From: Persicobacter diffluens
Lineage (GTDB): Bacteria > Bacteroidota > Bacteroidia > Cytophagales > Cyclobacteriaceae
DNA: 64,000 bases
Assembly: GCF_036244895.1 (NCBI RefSeq)
Contig: NZ_BQKE01000003.1
Location: 310,001 to 374,000 of the forward strand
Direction: 5' to 3'
Part shown: piece after piece, positions 1 to 8,446 of the stretch
Layout: the number at the start of each line of letters is the position of its first letter
How positions within the stretch are numbered: position 1 is the stretch's first letter
Notes under the pieces: model-generated
The model's database searches: none
Seen by the model: the letters and a program-made list of their open reading frames with translations, nothing else
Told to the model about the DNA's origin: nothing
Position numbers and translations under genes: made by a program

Positions 1-1
1 T

Positions 2-148
2 GTAGGTCAATTTGTTGATCTTACTGGAAAAGATGGGTTGGCCTTTAAAAATCCAACAGAAAAAGGTCTCTATGGTGCGGTGGCTCAAACAGGTATTGAT
101 GGTCTAAAATTGAAGTACGGAACAGATTTTTTCAAAGCATGGTTTTAA
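2..148 (+). CDS. 3' end of an unidentified gene (partial)
   Basis: An open frame enters from the left edge and stops with TAA at 146-148, giving the last 48 residues of a protein that ends GTDFFKAWF. I recognise no domain in this tail. The next small frame begins at 139 inside it, so the two genes overlap by about 10 bases and are probably co-transcribed. Tight coupling of a large gene's 3' end to a small membrane-protein gene is seen in toxin/immunity pairs, but nothing here proves that. The start lies outside the window. Confidence 0.5.
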   Translation, partial: VGQFVDLTGKDGLAFKNPTEKGLYGAVAQTGIDGLKLKYGTDFFKAWF

Positions 149-333
149 AGGAAAAAATATCGAATGCCCTTTATTTATTAGTGGCAATATTGTTATGGTT
201 GTTTTCATATTATTATCATGAATCTGAAAAGAAAAAATATGAAAATCATGAATTTAGATGTGCTGAAGCTATTTTATTAAACAATTCATATTATAAACAT
301 TACTTAGTAACTTATAAATATAAGGTGAATGGT
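139..333 (+). pseudogene. Small membrane protein, 5' part, interrupted by the IS element
   Basis: The ATG at 139 opens a frame encoding one hydrophobic helix near residues 10-25 (LYLLVAILLWLFSYYY), then a charged stretch and a beta-rich segment ending VTYKYKVNG. From 334 the frame runs into the left inverted repeat of the insertion sequence and stops at 366, so only about 65 residues are native. The likely 3' part lies beyond the element (1551-1822). The layout (one N-terminal anchor plus a small soluble domain) suits an immunity-type or DUF3592-like membrane protein, but I cannot assign a family. Confidence 0.5.
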
Positions 334-1550
334 CATACAGCTAGACATTTTTGCCTAAAAACGTAAAAAGCGAATCAACAATAGTAACTTTGGGTTCCCA
401 CACCAACAAAGATCTATGTTCAATTCGCTTCACAGCAAACTTACGCAAGAATTTCCAAAATGGGGTAAAGCTTGCTGGAAAAATGTACTCGCCCTAAGTT
501 TAGGCATCATCCGAAAAGGAACCGTTTGTCTTAATAAAGTGAAAGATTCCATCGGTAGCATTTTAGATAATCAGCGTACTTCCGCCTCTGGCCATTACAA
601 ACGCTTAACCCGCATATTTACGGAATATTCTGACACCAATTTATGGAGTGATCTATTGCAATTATCCGCCATGCATATGCACAAAGGTGGGGATTTTTTG
701 ATGGTCGATGGCACCAGCTGGACGCAAGGGGATCGTACTTTTCATTTCATGACCTTGGCCATTTTGTATAATGGAGTAGCGGTGCCGATCTATTTCATGA
801 ATCTGGAAAAGAAGGGCATCAGTAATCAGGAAGAAAGAATTCAGTTGCTTGAAGAGGCGTCAAAGTTATTCAATCTTGAAGGTAAAATTCTCTTGGCTGA
901 TCGTGAATATGCAGGACAGAAATTCATCAAATACCTTGAAGATAACGGCTTTAAATATGTGCTTCGGGTAAAAGAATGCAACTTTAAGACTCAGTGGAAT
1001 GAAAAATCTATGACGAAAGCGCAAATGATTTCAAAAGTCACCAATAGTAAGGTGAAAGGTAAAACGATGTCCGCTAAAATGAAGTTTGAAGCTGGAGACA
1101 ATTGCCGGATGGTCATCAAGAAAAGTGAAGATGCGGAAAAGGAACCTGTGATTTTCCTTTTGACAAACCTGTCTAAAAACGCATATAAAGTGGCTGAGGA
1201 CTATCGGAAGCGATGGCAAATTGAGACATGTTTCAGACATTTGAAGACCAATGGTTTTGACCTTGAAAAAATGAATGTTCAGGGAGCAGATAGATGCCGG
1301 TTAATGATGGCTATTGTCGTTTTTGCATATTCGGTATCCATAGCTCATGGATTAAAAAAGTACAAAAATGTTCGTCTGAAAACTTATGCCAATGGTAAAA
1401 GGTACAGATCCATTTCCGTTTTTCGAAAAGGAGTCGAATGCATCGCAGAAGCTGGTTACAGAATAGAAAATTGGGGCGAGTATATCCTGAATCACTTCTT
1501 GAGTCATGATCGGAAAATTTGCCCCAAATCAATAAATGTCTAGTTGTATG
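334..1550. mobile_element. IS4-family insertion sequence, about 1.2 kb
   Basis: The left end reads CATACAGCTAGACATTT (from 334). The reverse complement of the right end reads CATACAACTAGACATTT (to 1550). These imperfect terminal inverted repeats bracket a single full-length transposase gene whose stop codon lies inside the right repeat. A clean target duplication is not obvious: flanks GTGAATGGT and GGGAAATAT are only partly alike. The element is probably intact and splits a small membrane-protein gene. Confidence 0.8.
416..1543 (+). CDS. IS4-family DDE transposase
   Basis: This 375-residue transposase should carry out cut-and-paste transposition of its element. The DDE residues are visible in normal IS4 contexts: D98 in MVDGT, D162 in LADREY, and E270 in the YRKRWQIETCFRHLK signature (Y-(2)-R-(3)-E-(6)-K). 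The frame is intact and of ordinary length for the family. The ATG at 416 lies 82 bp inside the left inverted repeat, and the stop falls in the right repeat. No frameshift is seen, so the enzyme is probably active. Confidence 0.92.
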   Translation: MFNSLHSKLTQEFPKWGKACWKNVLALSLGIIRKGTVCLNKVKDSIGSILDNQRTSASGHYKRLTRIFTEYSDTNLWSDLLQLSAMHMHKGGDFLMVDGTSWTQGDRTFHFMTLAILYNGVAVPIYFMNLEKKGISNQEERIQLLEEASKLFNLEGKILLADREYAGQKFIKYLEDNGFKYVLRVKECNFKTQWNEKSMTKAQMISKVTNSKVKGKTMSAKMKFEAGDNCRMVIKKSEDAEKEPVIFLLTNLSKNAYKVAEDYRKRWQIETCFRHLKTNGFDLEKMNVQGADRCRLMMAIVVFAYSVSIAHGLKKYKNVRLKTYANGKRYRSISVFRKGVECIAEAGYRIENWGEYILNHFLSHDRKICPKSINV

Positions 1551-1822
1551 GGGAAATATCAGAAATTGATATAAATGTATTGTCAGAGAAATTAAAATAT
1601 TCGAGACGAAAATTTGAAAGGATCCCTATTCCCCGAAGTTATCTTTATTGGGGGCAATTAATATTTTTGAATAAGAATGGAAAAGTGTTATACTTAAACT
1701 ATGCAGGTGTTTTAAATAGAGATTTTTATTATAAAATTGGTAATAAAAATTATACCAAAGGAGTTGGGAAAAGCCCAGATTTTCGACGGAAATTCGATTT
1801 TAGAGATATAATTGAATATTAA
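1551..1822 (+). pseudogene. 3' part of the interrupted small membrane-protein gene
   Basis: The open frame after the insertion sequence has no good start of its own; it is open only from a TTG inside the IS end. It encodes about 90 residues beginning GEISEIDINVLSEKL and ending FDFRDIIEY, with a basic stretch (YSRRKFERI) and aromatic-rich strands. Its position, strand and lack of a start make it the natural continuation of the frame at 139-333. Whether the fused product would be in frame depends on the target duplication, which I could not define. Confidence 0.45.
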
Positions 1823-1849
1823 ATTATTCTTGTTGTTAGTCTCCCCTCT

Positions 1850-1872
1850 GTTCGAAGCGTCTCGCTTCGAAC
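1850..1872. repeat. Perfect 10-bp inverted repeat (GTTCGAAGCG arms)
   Basis: GTTCGAAGCG and CGCTTCGAAC are separated by three bases. Related half-sites (GTTCGAAGTC...CTACGAAC) occur in the long spacers near 3826-3849 and 8310-8332. It lies at the left boundary of the AAA/nuclease array and may be part of the repeated unit or a weak terminator. Confidence 0.6.
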
Positions 1873-1899
1873 AAATCCAACAAAAAAATTCAAACATCC

Positions 1900-1936
1900 A
1901 AAATGGTGATCCACAACAGCGGGTCACCATTTTTTT
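1900..1936. repeat. Array hairpin 1, upstream of copy 1
   Basis: AAAATGGTGATCC pairs with GGGTCACCATTTT across CACAACAGC and is followed by a T run. The same hairpin with small changes precedes every copy of the array, about 45 bp before the start codon. It could be a terminator for the preceding unit or an attenuator for the following one. Confidence 0.75.
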
Positions 1937-1980
1937 ATCCCTTAGGGAAAAATGCTTAAATTGCCGTATAAAGCATTAGC

Positions 1981-3666
1981 ATGAAAAGACTTCCTATCGG
2001 CCAGTCCGATTTCCGCCAAATCCGCAACGAAGATGCCTACTACATCGACAAATCGCTCTTCATCGAAGAGCTGATGCATAATCATGCGCAGACTTTGTTG
2101 TTGCCGCGTCCACGCCGTTTCGGGAAGACGCTGAACATGAGTATGCTAAGCTATTTTTTCGATATCGATCATGCAGAGGAATATCGTGGATTGTTTTCCG
2201 GCCTGGCCATTGAGCAGTCTGAGGAATGGCAGCATCAGGGGAAGTATCCGGTGATTTTTTTGACCTTTAAGGATTTGAAGCATGAGACTTTTGCTGATTT
2301 CATCATCAAGTTTCAAAAAATGCTTCAGGAATATACGGAAGAGCGTTTCGGATACCTTTTGGATAATGATCATTTTTTGAGAAGTGAAAAGCGCTATTTA
2401 GATCGCATTGTGGAGAATGAAGCGGATCATTCGGATTTGGAAGAATATCTCCGCAGAATGCCTAAAGTACTCAAAAAACAGCATGGCATCGCCCCCATCC
2501 TCCTGATTGATGAATACGACGCGCCCATTCATGCGGCTCACGAACATGGCTATTTGTCGGAAATGGTGAGTTTTATGCGGAATTTCCTTTCTGCTGGTTT
2601 TAAAGACAAAGATCTCATCACCAAGGGAGTGATCACCGGCATTTTGCGTGTGGCCAAGGAAGATATATTTTCGGGATTGAATAATCTGGCGACCTACACG
2701 GTGCTTAATTATCCATTTTCGGATAAGTTCGGTCTAACGCAATCGGAGGTTGATCAGCTTTTGGAAGATGCCGGTTGTGCAGAGGATCGACAAAAAATTG
2801 CCGAATGGTACAACGGCTACACCTTCGGGCAGGTGGAAAAGATTTACAATCCATGGTCGATCCTGAATTACGTATCCAACCAAAAGGAGGGACTAAAAGC
2901 ACATTGGGTCAACACCTCCTCTGACGGATTAATCAAGGAAATTTTACCGAAAGTCAACGCCAAAGCCCAGGAACTGCTTTTTGATCTGACCGAGGGGAAA
3001 AGCGTCAAGGCTACCATTGCGGATCATACCATCTTTCAGGATTTGGAACAGGCCGAGGCGGAGACGGTATTGGGCTTATTGCTTTTTAGCGGTTATCTTA
3101 CCGCCAGCCATTTACCGCATAGTGGTGAGACCCTGGAATATAACATTCGCATCCCCAATTCGGAAGTGCAGACGGCTTATAAGCGGTTGTTGAAACGTTA
3201 TTTGAATGCCTCGGAGACCGTAGGGCAAAATGAGTTGCTGACTGCCTTGTTGGAACAAAGGCAACAAACTTTTGCGAATGCCTTAAGTGAATATTTGAAA
3301 ACATCTTTTAGCTTTTTTGATATCGGAAAGCGTCGATCCGTTCCTGAAAAAATCTACCATGCTTTTATGCTCGGATTGCTAGCACATCTCAGTAGGGAAT
3401 ATCATATTCGATCCAACCGGGAGTCAGGTTATGGTCGTGCAGACCTGATTATTTATCCCAAAGACCGCGATAATCCAAAAGGTTGGGTATTGGAGTTTAA
3501 GCAGAAAGATGCGGACGATAAAGGTACTTTAGAAGAATTGGCGCAGGAGGCATTAGCACAGATTCACGAAAAAGAATATCTCAAAGAGATCCATGCTCAT
3601 GGCCATATGAAGGTGATGTGTATGGGCATTGCTTTTGATGGAAAAGAAGTAGCTTGTGCGTTTTAG
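1981..3666 (+). CDS. AAA-ATPase-like / PD-(D/E)XK nuclease protein, array copy 1
   Basis: This 561-residue protein has an N-terminal AAA-ATPase-like domain (PF09820 type). It shows the P-loop-like motif PRPRRFGKT (residues 42-50) and the Walker B ILLIDEYD (173-180). The C-terminal PD-(D/E)XK nuclease-like domain (PF08011/DUF1703 type) has GRADLIIY (D488) and VLEFK (E505, K507). The family is very common in Bacteroidota, its biological role is unsettled, and it is often listed as an ATP-binding protein. Start: the ATG before KRLPIGQSDFRQIR, shared by all copies. Residues 101-168 (beginning HETFADF) are unlike those of the other copies, while neighbouring stretches are nearly identical. All predicted catalytic residues are present. 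Confidence 0.9.
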   Translation: MKRLPIGQSDFRQIRNEDAYYIDKSLFIEELMHNHAQTLLLPRPRRFGKTLNMSMLSYFFDIDHAEEYRGLFSGLAIEQSEEWQHQGKYPVIFLTFKDLKHETFADFIIKFQKMLQEYTEERFGYLLDNDHFLRSEKRYLDRIVENEADHSDLEEYLRRMPKVLKKQHGIAPILLIDEYDAPIHAAHEHGYLSEMVSFMRNFLSAGFKDKDLITKGVITGILRVAKEDIFSGLNNLATYTVLNYPFSDKFGLTQSEVDQLLEDAGCAEDRQKIAEWYNGYTFGQVEKIYNPWSILNYVSNQKEGLKAHWVNTSSDGLIKEILPKVNAKAQELLFDLTEGKSVKATIADHTIFQDLEQAEAETVLGLLLFSGYLTASHLPHSGETLEYNIRIPNSEVQTAYKRLLKRYLNASETVGQNELLTALLEQRQQTFANALSEYLKTSFSFFDIGKRRSVPEKIYHAFMLGLLAHLSREYHIRSNRESGYGRADLIIYPKDRDNPKGWVLEFKQKDADDKGTLEELAQEALAQIHEKEYLKEIHAHGHMKVMCMGIAFDGKEVACAF

Positions 3667-3963
3667 ACTTTCTGAAAATCCCTGTTTAAACGGGAAGCTT
3701 TGAATATCTATTGATCGTTAGTCTTTTCACATCAAAACTGGAAGTTTAGTAATAATGCTGTGCCGCGAAACAACTGAGTTCACGAATACTCCCATTTGGT
3801 TTTAGCAATACCCGTGTTTCCCCTTAGTTCGAAGTCTTACCCTACGAACAAATTTAAATATACAGCATCACAGAATACTCTAAAATGGCAATCCACAACA
3901 GCGGGTCACCATTTTTTTTTCCCTTGGGGAAAAATCCTTAACCTGCCATATAAAGTAAGAAGC
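3667..3963 (+). repeat. Long array spacer (copy 1 to copy 2)
   Basis: This spacer of about 300 bp is nearly the same as that at 8151-8446. Its landmarks are GACTTTCTGAAAATC just after the stop, GTTAGTCTTTTCACATC, GTTTAGTAATAATGCTGTGC, and the array hairpin near its end. Fragments recur at 10861-11150 and 11750-11870, outside the array. Confidence 0.8.
3882..3920. repeat. Array hairpin 2
   Basis: AAAATGGCAATCC against GGGTCACCATTTT, then a T run. The left arm differs at two bases from hairpin 1. This variant is shared only with hairpin 5 at 8365, the other long-spacer copy. Confidence 0.7.
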
Positions 3964-4476
3964 ATGAAAAGACTTCCCATCGGCCAGTCCGATTTCCGAC
4001 AAATACGCAAGGAGGATGCCTCGGAGACCGTTGGGCAGAATGAATTGCTGACTTCCCTGCTTGAACAAAGACAACAGACTTTTGCTAATGCCTTAAGTGA
4101 ATATTTGAAAACTTCCTTTAGCTTTTTTGATATCGGAAAGCGCCGATCCGTTCCTGAAAAAATCTACCATGCTTTTATGCTCGGATTGCTAGCACACCTC
4201 AGCCGGGAATATCATATTCGATCGAACCGGGAGTCCGGCTATGGTCGTGCAGACCTGATTATCTATCCAAAAGACCGTGATAACCCCAAAGGTTGGGTCC
4301 TGGAATTTAAGCAGAAAGATGCTGACGATAAGGGTACTCTGGAAGAATTGGCGCAGGAAGCTTTAGCACAGATTCACGAAAAAGAATACCTTAACGAGAT
4401 TCATGCTCATGGCCATACGGAGGTGATGTGCTTGGGCATTGCCTTTGACGGGAAGGAAGTGGCTTGTGCGTTTTAG
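3964..4476 (+). pseudogene. Array copy 2, internally deleted AAA/PD-(D/E)XK gene
   Basis: The frame is open for 170 codons. It joins residues 1-19 of the family (MKRLPIGQSDFRQIRKEDA) directly to residue 411 (SETVGQNELL) and runs to the normal C-terminus. Exactly 391 codons are missing in frame, including both Walker motifs. At the join, GAGGATGCCTCGGAG combines GATGCCTACTAC of the 5' block with AATGCCTCGGAG of the 3' block; ATGCCT is the shared 6 bp. The nuclease-like residues (GRADLIIY, VLEFK) remain, so a small nuclease-domain-only protein could be made. I treat it as a deletion derivative, but it keeps its own spacer and start. Confidence 0.85.
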
Positions 4477-4627
4477 ACTTTCTGAAAATCTCCGTTTGAA
4501 ACGGGAAGCTTCGAACAAATCCAACAAAAATAAATTCAAACCCTCAAAATGGTGATCAACAACAGCGGGTCACCATCTTTTCATCCCTTGGGGAAAAATG
4601 CTTAAATTGCCATATAAAGCAAGAAGC
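4477..4627 (+). repeat. Short array spacer (copy 2 to copy 3)
   Basis: This 151-bp spacer is essentially identical to that at 6314-6464. It lacks the GTTAGTCTT/GTTTAGTAATAATG middle part of the long spacer: GGGAAGCTTCGAACAAATCC joins the two ends. The two spacer types suggest unit-level recombination. Confidence 0.8.
4546..4581. repeat. Array hairpin 3
   Basis: AAAATGGTGATC against GGGTCACCAT, followed by CTTTT. The same sequence occurs as hairpin 4 at 6383. Confidence 0.7.
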
Positions 4628-6313
4628 ATGAAAAGACTTCCCATCGGCCAATCCGATTTCCGCCAAATCCGCAACGAAGATGCCTACTACATCGACAAAT
4701 CGCTCTTCATCGAAGAGCTGATGCATAATCATGCGCAGACTTTGTTGTTGCCCCGCCCACGCCGTTTCGGGAAAACGCTGAACATGAGTATGCTGAGCTA
4801 TTTTTTCGATATTGACCATGCGGAGGAGTACCGGCCTTTGTTTTCCGGCCTGGCCATTGAGCAGTCAGAGGAATGGCAACATCAGGGGAAGTATCCGGTG
4901 ATTTTTTTGACGTTTAAGGACTTGAAGATGGCCACTTTTGAGCAGGCCATTTCAAAGCTGCTCAAAGAGTTTCGAAGAGATGTTAGCAGAAAATACAGCT
5001 ATTTATTTACTTCCAATCAGCTGGATGATTTAGATAAGGAATACCTGATGAACTTCCGAAAGGGAGAGGTGGATATTTTTGACCTGGAAGATTATTTAAG
5101 GGAGGTGAGCAAGATGTTAGGAAAACACCACGGCATTGCACCTATCCTGCTGATAGATGAATACGACGCCCCTATCCATGCCGCTTACGAACATGGCTAT
5201 TTATCGGAAATGGTGGGTTTCATGCGGAATTTCCTTTCAGCGGGTTTCAAGGACAAGGATCTCATCACCAAGGGAGTGATCACGGGTATTTTGCGTGTGG
5301 CAAAAGAAGATATCTTTTCCGGATTGAATAATCTGGCGACCTACACGGTGCTTAATTATCCATTTTCGGATAAGTTCGGTCTGACGCAACCGGAGGTAGA
5401 TCAGCTTTTGGAAGATGCCGGCTGTGCAGAGGATCAACAAAAAATTGCCGAATGGTACAACGGCTACACCTTCGGGCAGGTGGAAAAGATATACAATCCA
5501 TGGTCGATCCTGAACTACGTATCCAACCAAAAAGAAGGTCTAAAAGCACATTGGGTCAATACCTCCTCTGACGGATTAATCAAGGAAATTTTACCCAAAG
5601 TCAACGCCAAAGCCCAGGAACTGCTTTTTGATCTGACCGAGGGGAAAAGCGTCAAGGCTACCATTGCGGATCATACCATCTTTCAGGATTTGGAACAGGC
5701 CGAGGCGGAGACGGTGTTAGGCTTATTGCTTTTTAGCGGTTATCTTACCGCCAGCCATTTACCGCATAGTGGAGAGACCCTGGAATATAACATTCGCATC
5801 CCCAATGCGGAGGTGCAGACGGCTTATAAACGCTTATTGAAACGTTATTTGAATGCCTCGGAGACCGTTGGGCAGAATGAATTGCTGACTTCCCTGCTTG
5901 AACAAAGACAACAGACTTTTGCTAATGCCTTAAGTGAATATTTGAAAACTTCCTTTAGCTTTTTTGATATCGGAAAGCGCCGATCCGTTCCTGAAAAAAT
6001 CTACCATGCTTTTATGCTCGGATTGCTAGCACACCTCAGCCGGGAATATCATATTCGATCGAACCGGGAGTCCGGCTATGGTCGTGCAGACCTGATTATC
6101 TATCCAAAAGACCGTGATAACCCCAAAGGTTGGGTCCTGGAATTTAAGCAGAAAGATGCTGACGATAAGGGTACTCTGGAAAAATTGGCGCAGGAAGCTT
6201 TAGCACAGATTCACGAAAAAGAATACCTTAACGAGATTCATGCTCATGGCCATACGGAGGTGATGTGCATGGGCATTGCCTTTGACGGGAAGGAAGTGGC
6301 TTGTGCGTTTTAG
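4628..6313 (+). CDS. AAA-ATPase-like / PD-(D/E)XK nuclease protein, array copy 3
   Basis: This full-length 561-residue copy has the Walker A-like PRRFGKT, Walker B LLIDEYD, and nuclease motifs GRADLIIY and VLEFK. Its first variable block (residues 101-168, starting MATFEQAISK) matches copy 5 but not copies 1 and 4. Its middle block (about 239-309, YTVLNYPFSDKF) matches copy 1, and its C-terminal block matches copies 1, 2 and 4. An upstream in-frame ATG at 4598 would add ten residues, but the ATG at 4628 corresponds to the start of copy 1. The function of the family is not established. Confidence 0.9.
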   Translation: MKRLPIGQSDFRQIRNEDAYYIDKSLFIEELMHNHAQTLLLPRPRRFGKTLNMSMLSYFFDIDHAEEYRPLFSGLAIEQSEEWQHQGKYPVIFLTFKDLKMATFEQAISKLLKEFRRDVSRKYSYLFTSNQLDDLDKEYLMNFRKGEVDIFDLEDYLREVSKMLGKHHGIAPILLIDEYDAPIHAAYEHGYLSEMVGFMRNFLSAGFKDKDLITKGVITGILRVAKEDIFSGLNNLATYTVLNYPFSDKFGLTQPEVDQLLEDAGCAEDQQKIAEWYNGYTFGQVEKIYNPWSILNYVSNQKEGLKAHWVNTSSDGLIKEILPKVNAKAQELLFDLTEGKSVKATIADHTIFQDLEQAEAETVLGLLLFSGYLTASHLPHSGETLEYNIRIPNAEVQTAYKRLLKRYLNASETVGQNELLTSLLEQRQQTFANALSEYLKTSFSFFDIGKRRSVPEKIYHAFMLGLLAHLSREYHIRSNRESGYGRADLIIYPKDRDNPKGWVLEFKQKDADDKGTLEKLAQEALAQIHEKEYLNEIHAHGHTEVMCMGIAFDGKEVACAF

Positions 6314-6464
6314 ACTTTCTGAAAATCTCCGTTTGAAACGGGAAGCTTCGAACAAATCCAACAAAAATAAATTCAAACCCTCAAAATGGTGATCAACAAC
6401 AGCGGGTCACCATCTTTTCATCCCTTGGGGAAAAATGCTTAAATTGCCATATAAAGCAAGAAGC
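6314..6464 (+). repeat. Short array spacer (copy 3 to copy 4)
   Basis: Near-identical duplicate of the spacer at 4477-4627, including its hairpin. This shows that at least one unit was duplicated recently. Confidence 0.8.
6383..6418. repeat. Array hairpin 4
   Basis: Same arms as hairpin 3 (AAAATGGTGATC/GGGTCACCAT), ending about 45 bp before the copy 4 start codon. Confidence 0.7.
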
Positions 6465-8150
6465 ATGAAAAGACTTCCCATCGGCCAATCCGATTTCCGA
6501 CAAATACGCAAGGAAGATGCCTATTACATCGACAAGTCGCTCTTCATCGAAGAGCTGATGCATAATCATGCGCAGACTTTGTTGTTACCACGTCCTCGTC
6601 GTTTCGGGAAGACACTGAACATGAGTATGCTAAGCTATTTTTTCGATATCGATCATGCAAAGGAGTATCGCCCTTTGTTTTCCGGTTTGGCCATTGAGCA
6701 GTCGGAGGAATGGCAGCATCAGGGGAAGTATCCGGTGATTTTTCTGACCTTTAAGGATTTGAAGGAGCCAACTTTTGAAGATGCCTTCGAAAGTTTTAAG
6801 CTCTTGATGTCCAAATATGTGAATGAAAATTTCAAATATTTACTGTCGTCTTCAAAAATTGATGAACTGGATAAGATATACCTCCATAAAATATTGATGG
6901 AAGAGGCCAGTAAAGGTAAATGCCAGCTTTTTCTACGTCAATTAGCTGAGACCCTCAAAAAGCACCACGGCCTTGCCCCCATCCTCCTGATTGATGAATA
7001 CGACGCGCCCATTCATGCGGCTCACGAACATGGCTATTTGTCGGAAATGGTGAGTTTTATGCGGAATTTCCTCTCTGCCGGTTTTAAAGACAAAGATCTC
7101 ATCACCAAGGGAGTCATCACCGGCATTTTGCGTGTGGCCAAGGAAGATATATTTTCGGGATTGAATAATCTGGCGACTTATTCCATTCTGGATTATGAGT
7201 TTGCGGATAAATTCGGGCTCACACAACCAGAGGTTGACCAGTTATTGAACGATGCAGGTTATAGTGCCGACCGTCAAAATGTGGCGGATTGGTACAATGG
7301 ATACACCTTCGGACGGTTAGAGAAAATTTACAACCCCTGGTCAATCCTTAATTTTGTCTCTCGTCATGAAACAGGACTTCGCCCCTATTGGGTCAACACC
7401 TCCTCCGACGGATTGATCAAAGAAATTTTACCGAAAGTTAACGCCAAAGCACAAGAACTGCTTTTTGATCTGACCGAGGGGAAAAGCGTCAAGGCTACCA
7501 TTGCGGATCATACCATCTTTCAGGATTTGGAACAAGCCGAGGCGGAGACCGTATTGGGCTTGTTGCTCTTTAGCGGTTATCTGACCGCCAGCCATTTACC
7601 GCACAGTGGGGAGACCCTGGAATATAACATTCGCATCCCCAATGCGGAGGTGCAGACGGCTTATAAGCGCTTGTTGAAACGTTATTTGAATGCCTCACAG
7701 ACCGTTGGGCAGAATGAATTGCTGACTTCCCTGCTGGAACAAAGACAGCAGACTTTTGCCAATGCACTCAGCGAATATTTAAAAACTTCCTTTAGCTTTT
7801 TTGATATCGGAAAGCGCCGATCCGTTCCTGAAAAAATCTACCATGCTTTTATGCTCGGATTGCTAGCACATCTCAGTAGGGAATATCATATTCGATCCAA
7901 CCGGGAGTCCGGTTATGGTCGCGCAGACCTGATTATTTATCCCAAAGACCGCGATAACCCTAAGGGCTGGGTGCTGGAGTTTAAGCAGAAAGATGCGGAT
8001 GATAAAGGAACTTTGGAGGAATTGGCACAGGAAGCATTAGCACAGATTCACGAAAAAGAATATCTCAACGAGATCTATACACATGGCCATACGAAGGTGA
8101 TGTGTATGGGCATTGCTTTTGATGGAAAAGAAGTAGCTTGTGCGTTTTAG
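6465..8150 (+). CDS. AAA-ATPase-like / PD-(D/E)XK nuclease protein, array copy 4
   Basis: 561 residues with all ATPase and nuclease motifs intact. Its first variable block (from EPTFEDAFESF to about residue 168) is unique in the array. Its middle block (YSILDYEFADKF ... NFVSRHETGLRPYW) is shared with copy 5, and its C-terminal third is shared with copies 1-3. The switch points between shared and divergent blocks are abrupt at the nucleotide level, which fits gene conversion or unequal crossing-over. The start is again the conserved MKRLPIGQ methionine, not the upstream ATG at 6435. Confidence 0.9.
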   Translation: MKRLPIGQSDFRQIRKEDAYYIDKSLFIEELMHNHAQTLLLPRPRRFGKTLNMSMLSYFFDIDHAKEYRPLFSGLAIEQSEEWQHQGKYPVIFLTFKDLKEPTFEDAFESFKLLMSKYVNENFKYLLSSSKIDELDKIYLHKILMEEASKGKCQLFLRQLAETLKKHHGLAPILLIDEYDAPIHAAHEHGYLSEMVSFMRNFLSAGFKDKDLITKGVITGILRVAKEDIFSGLNNLATYSILDYEFADKFGLTQPEVDQLLNDAGYSADRQNVADWYNGYTFGRLEKIYNPWSILNFVSRHETGLRPYWVNTSSDGLIKEILPKVNAKAQELLFDLTEGKSVKATIADHTIFQDLEQAEAETVLGLLLFSGYLTASHLPHSGETLEYNIRIPNAEVQTAYKRLLKRYLNASQTVGQNELLTSLLEQRQQTFANALSEYLKTSFSFFDIGKRRSVPEKIYHAFMLGLLAHLSREYHIRSNRESGYGRADLIIYPKDRDNPKGWVLEFKQKDADDKGTLEELAQEALAQIHEKEYLNEIYTHGHTKVMCMGIAFDGKEVACAF

Positions 8151-8446
8151 ACTTTCTGAAAATATCTGTTTAAACGGGAAGCTTCCAATATCCACTGGTC
8201 GTTAGTCTTTGCACACCAAACCTGGGAGTTTAGTAATAATGCTGTGCCGCGAAACAACTGAGTTCACGAATACTCCCATTTGGTTTTAGCAATACCCGTG
8301 TTTCCCTTAGTTCGAAGTCTTGCCCTACGAACAAATTTGAATATACAGCATCACAGAATACTCTAAAATGGCAATCCACAACAGCGGGTCACCATTTTTT
8401 TATCCCTTGGGGAAAAATCCTTAACTTGCCATATAAAGTAAGAAGC
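8151..8446 (+). repeat. Long array spacer (copy 4 to copy 5)
   Basis: Nearly the same sequence as 3667-3963, with the same landmarks (GTTAGTCTTTGCACACC, GTTTAGTAATAATGCTGTGC, GAATACTCCCATTTGG) and the hairpin at its end. Confidence 0.8.
8365..8401. repeat. Array hairpin 5
   Basis: AAAATGGCAATCC against GGGTCACCATTTT plus a T run. Same variant as hairpin 2. Confidence 0.7.

Noticed and set aside
1544..1822. Independent gene starting at TTG 1544
   Set aside because: The TTG lies inside the IS right end; better read as the 3' part of the interrupted gene.
3667..8446. Integron-type cassette array with attC-like hairpins
   Set aside because: No integrase gene, and the hairpins lack paired R/L boxes with the attC core GTT pattern. 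Homologous recombination explains the array more simply.
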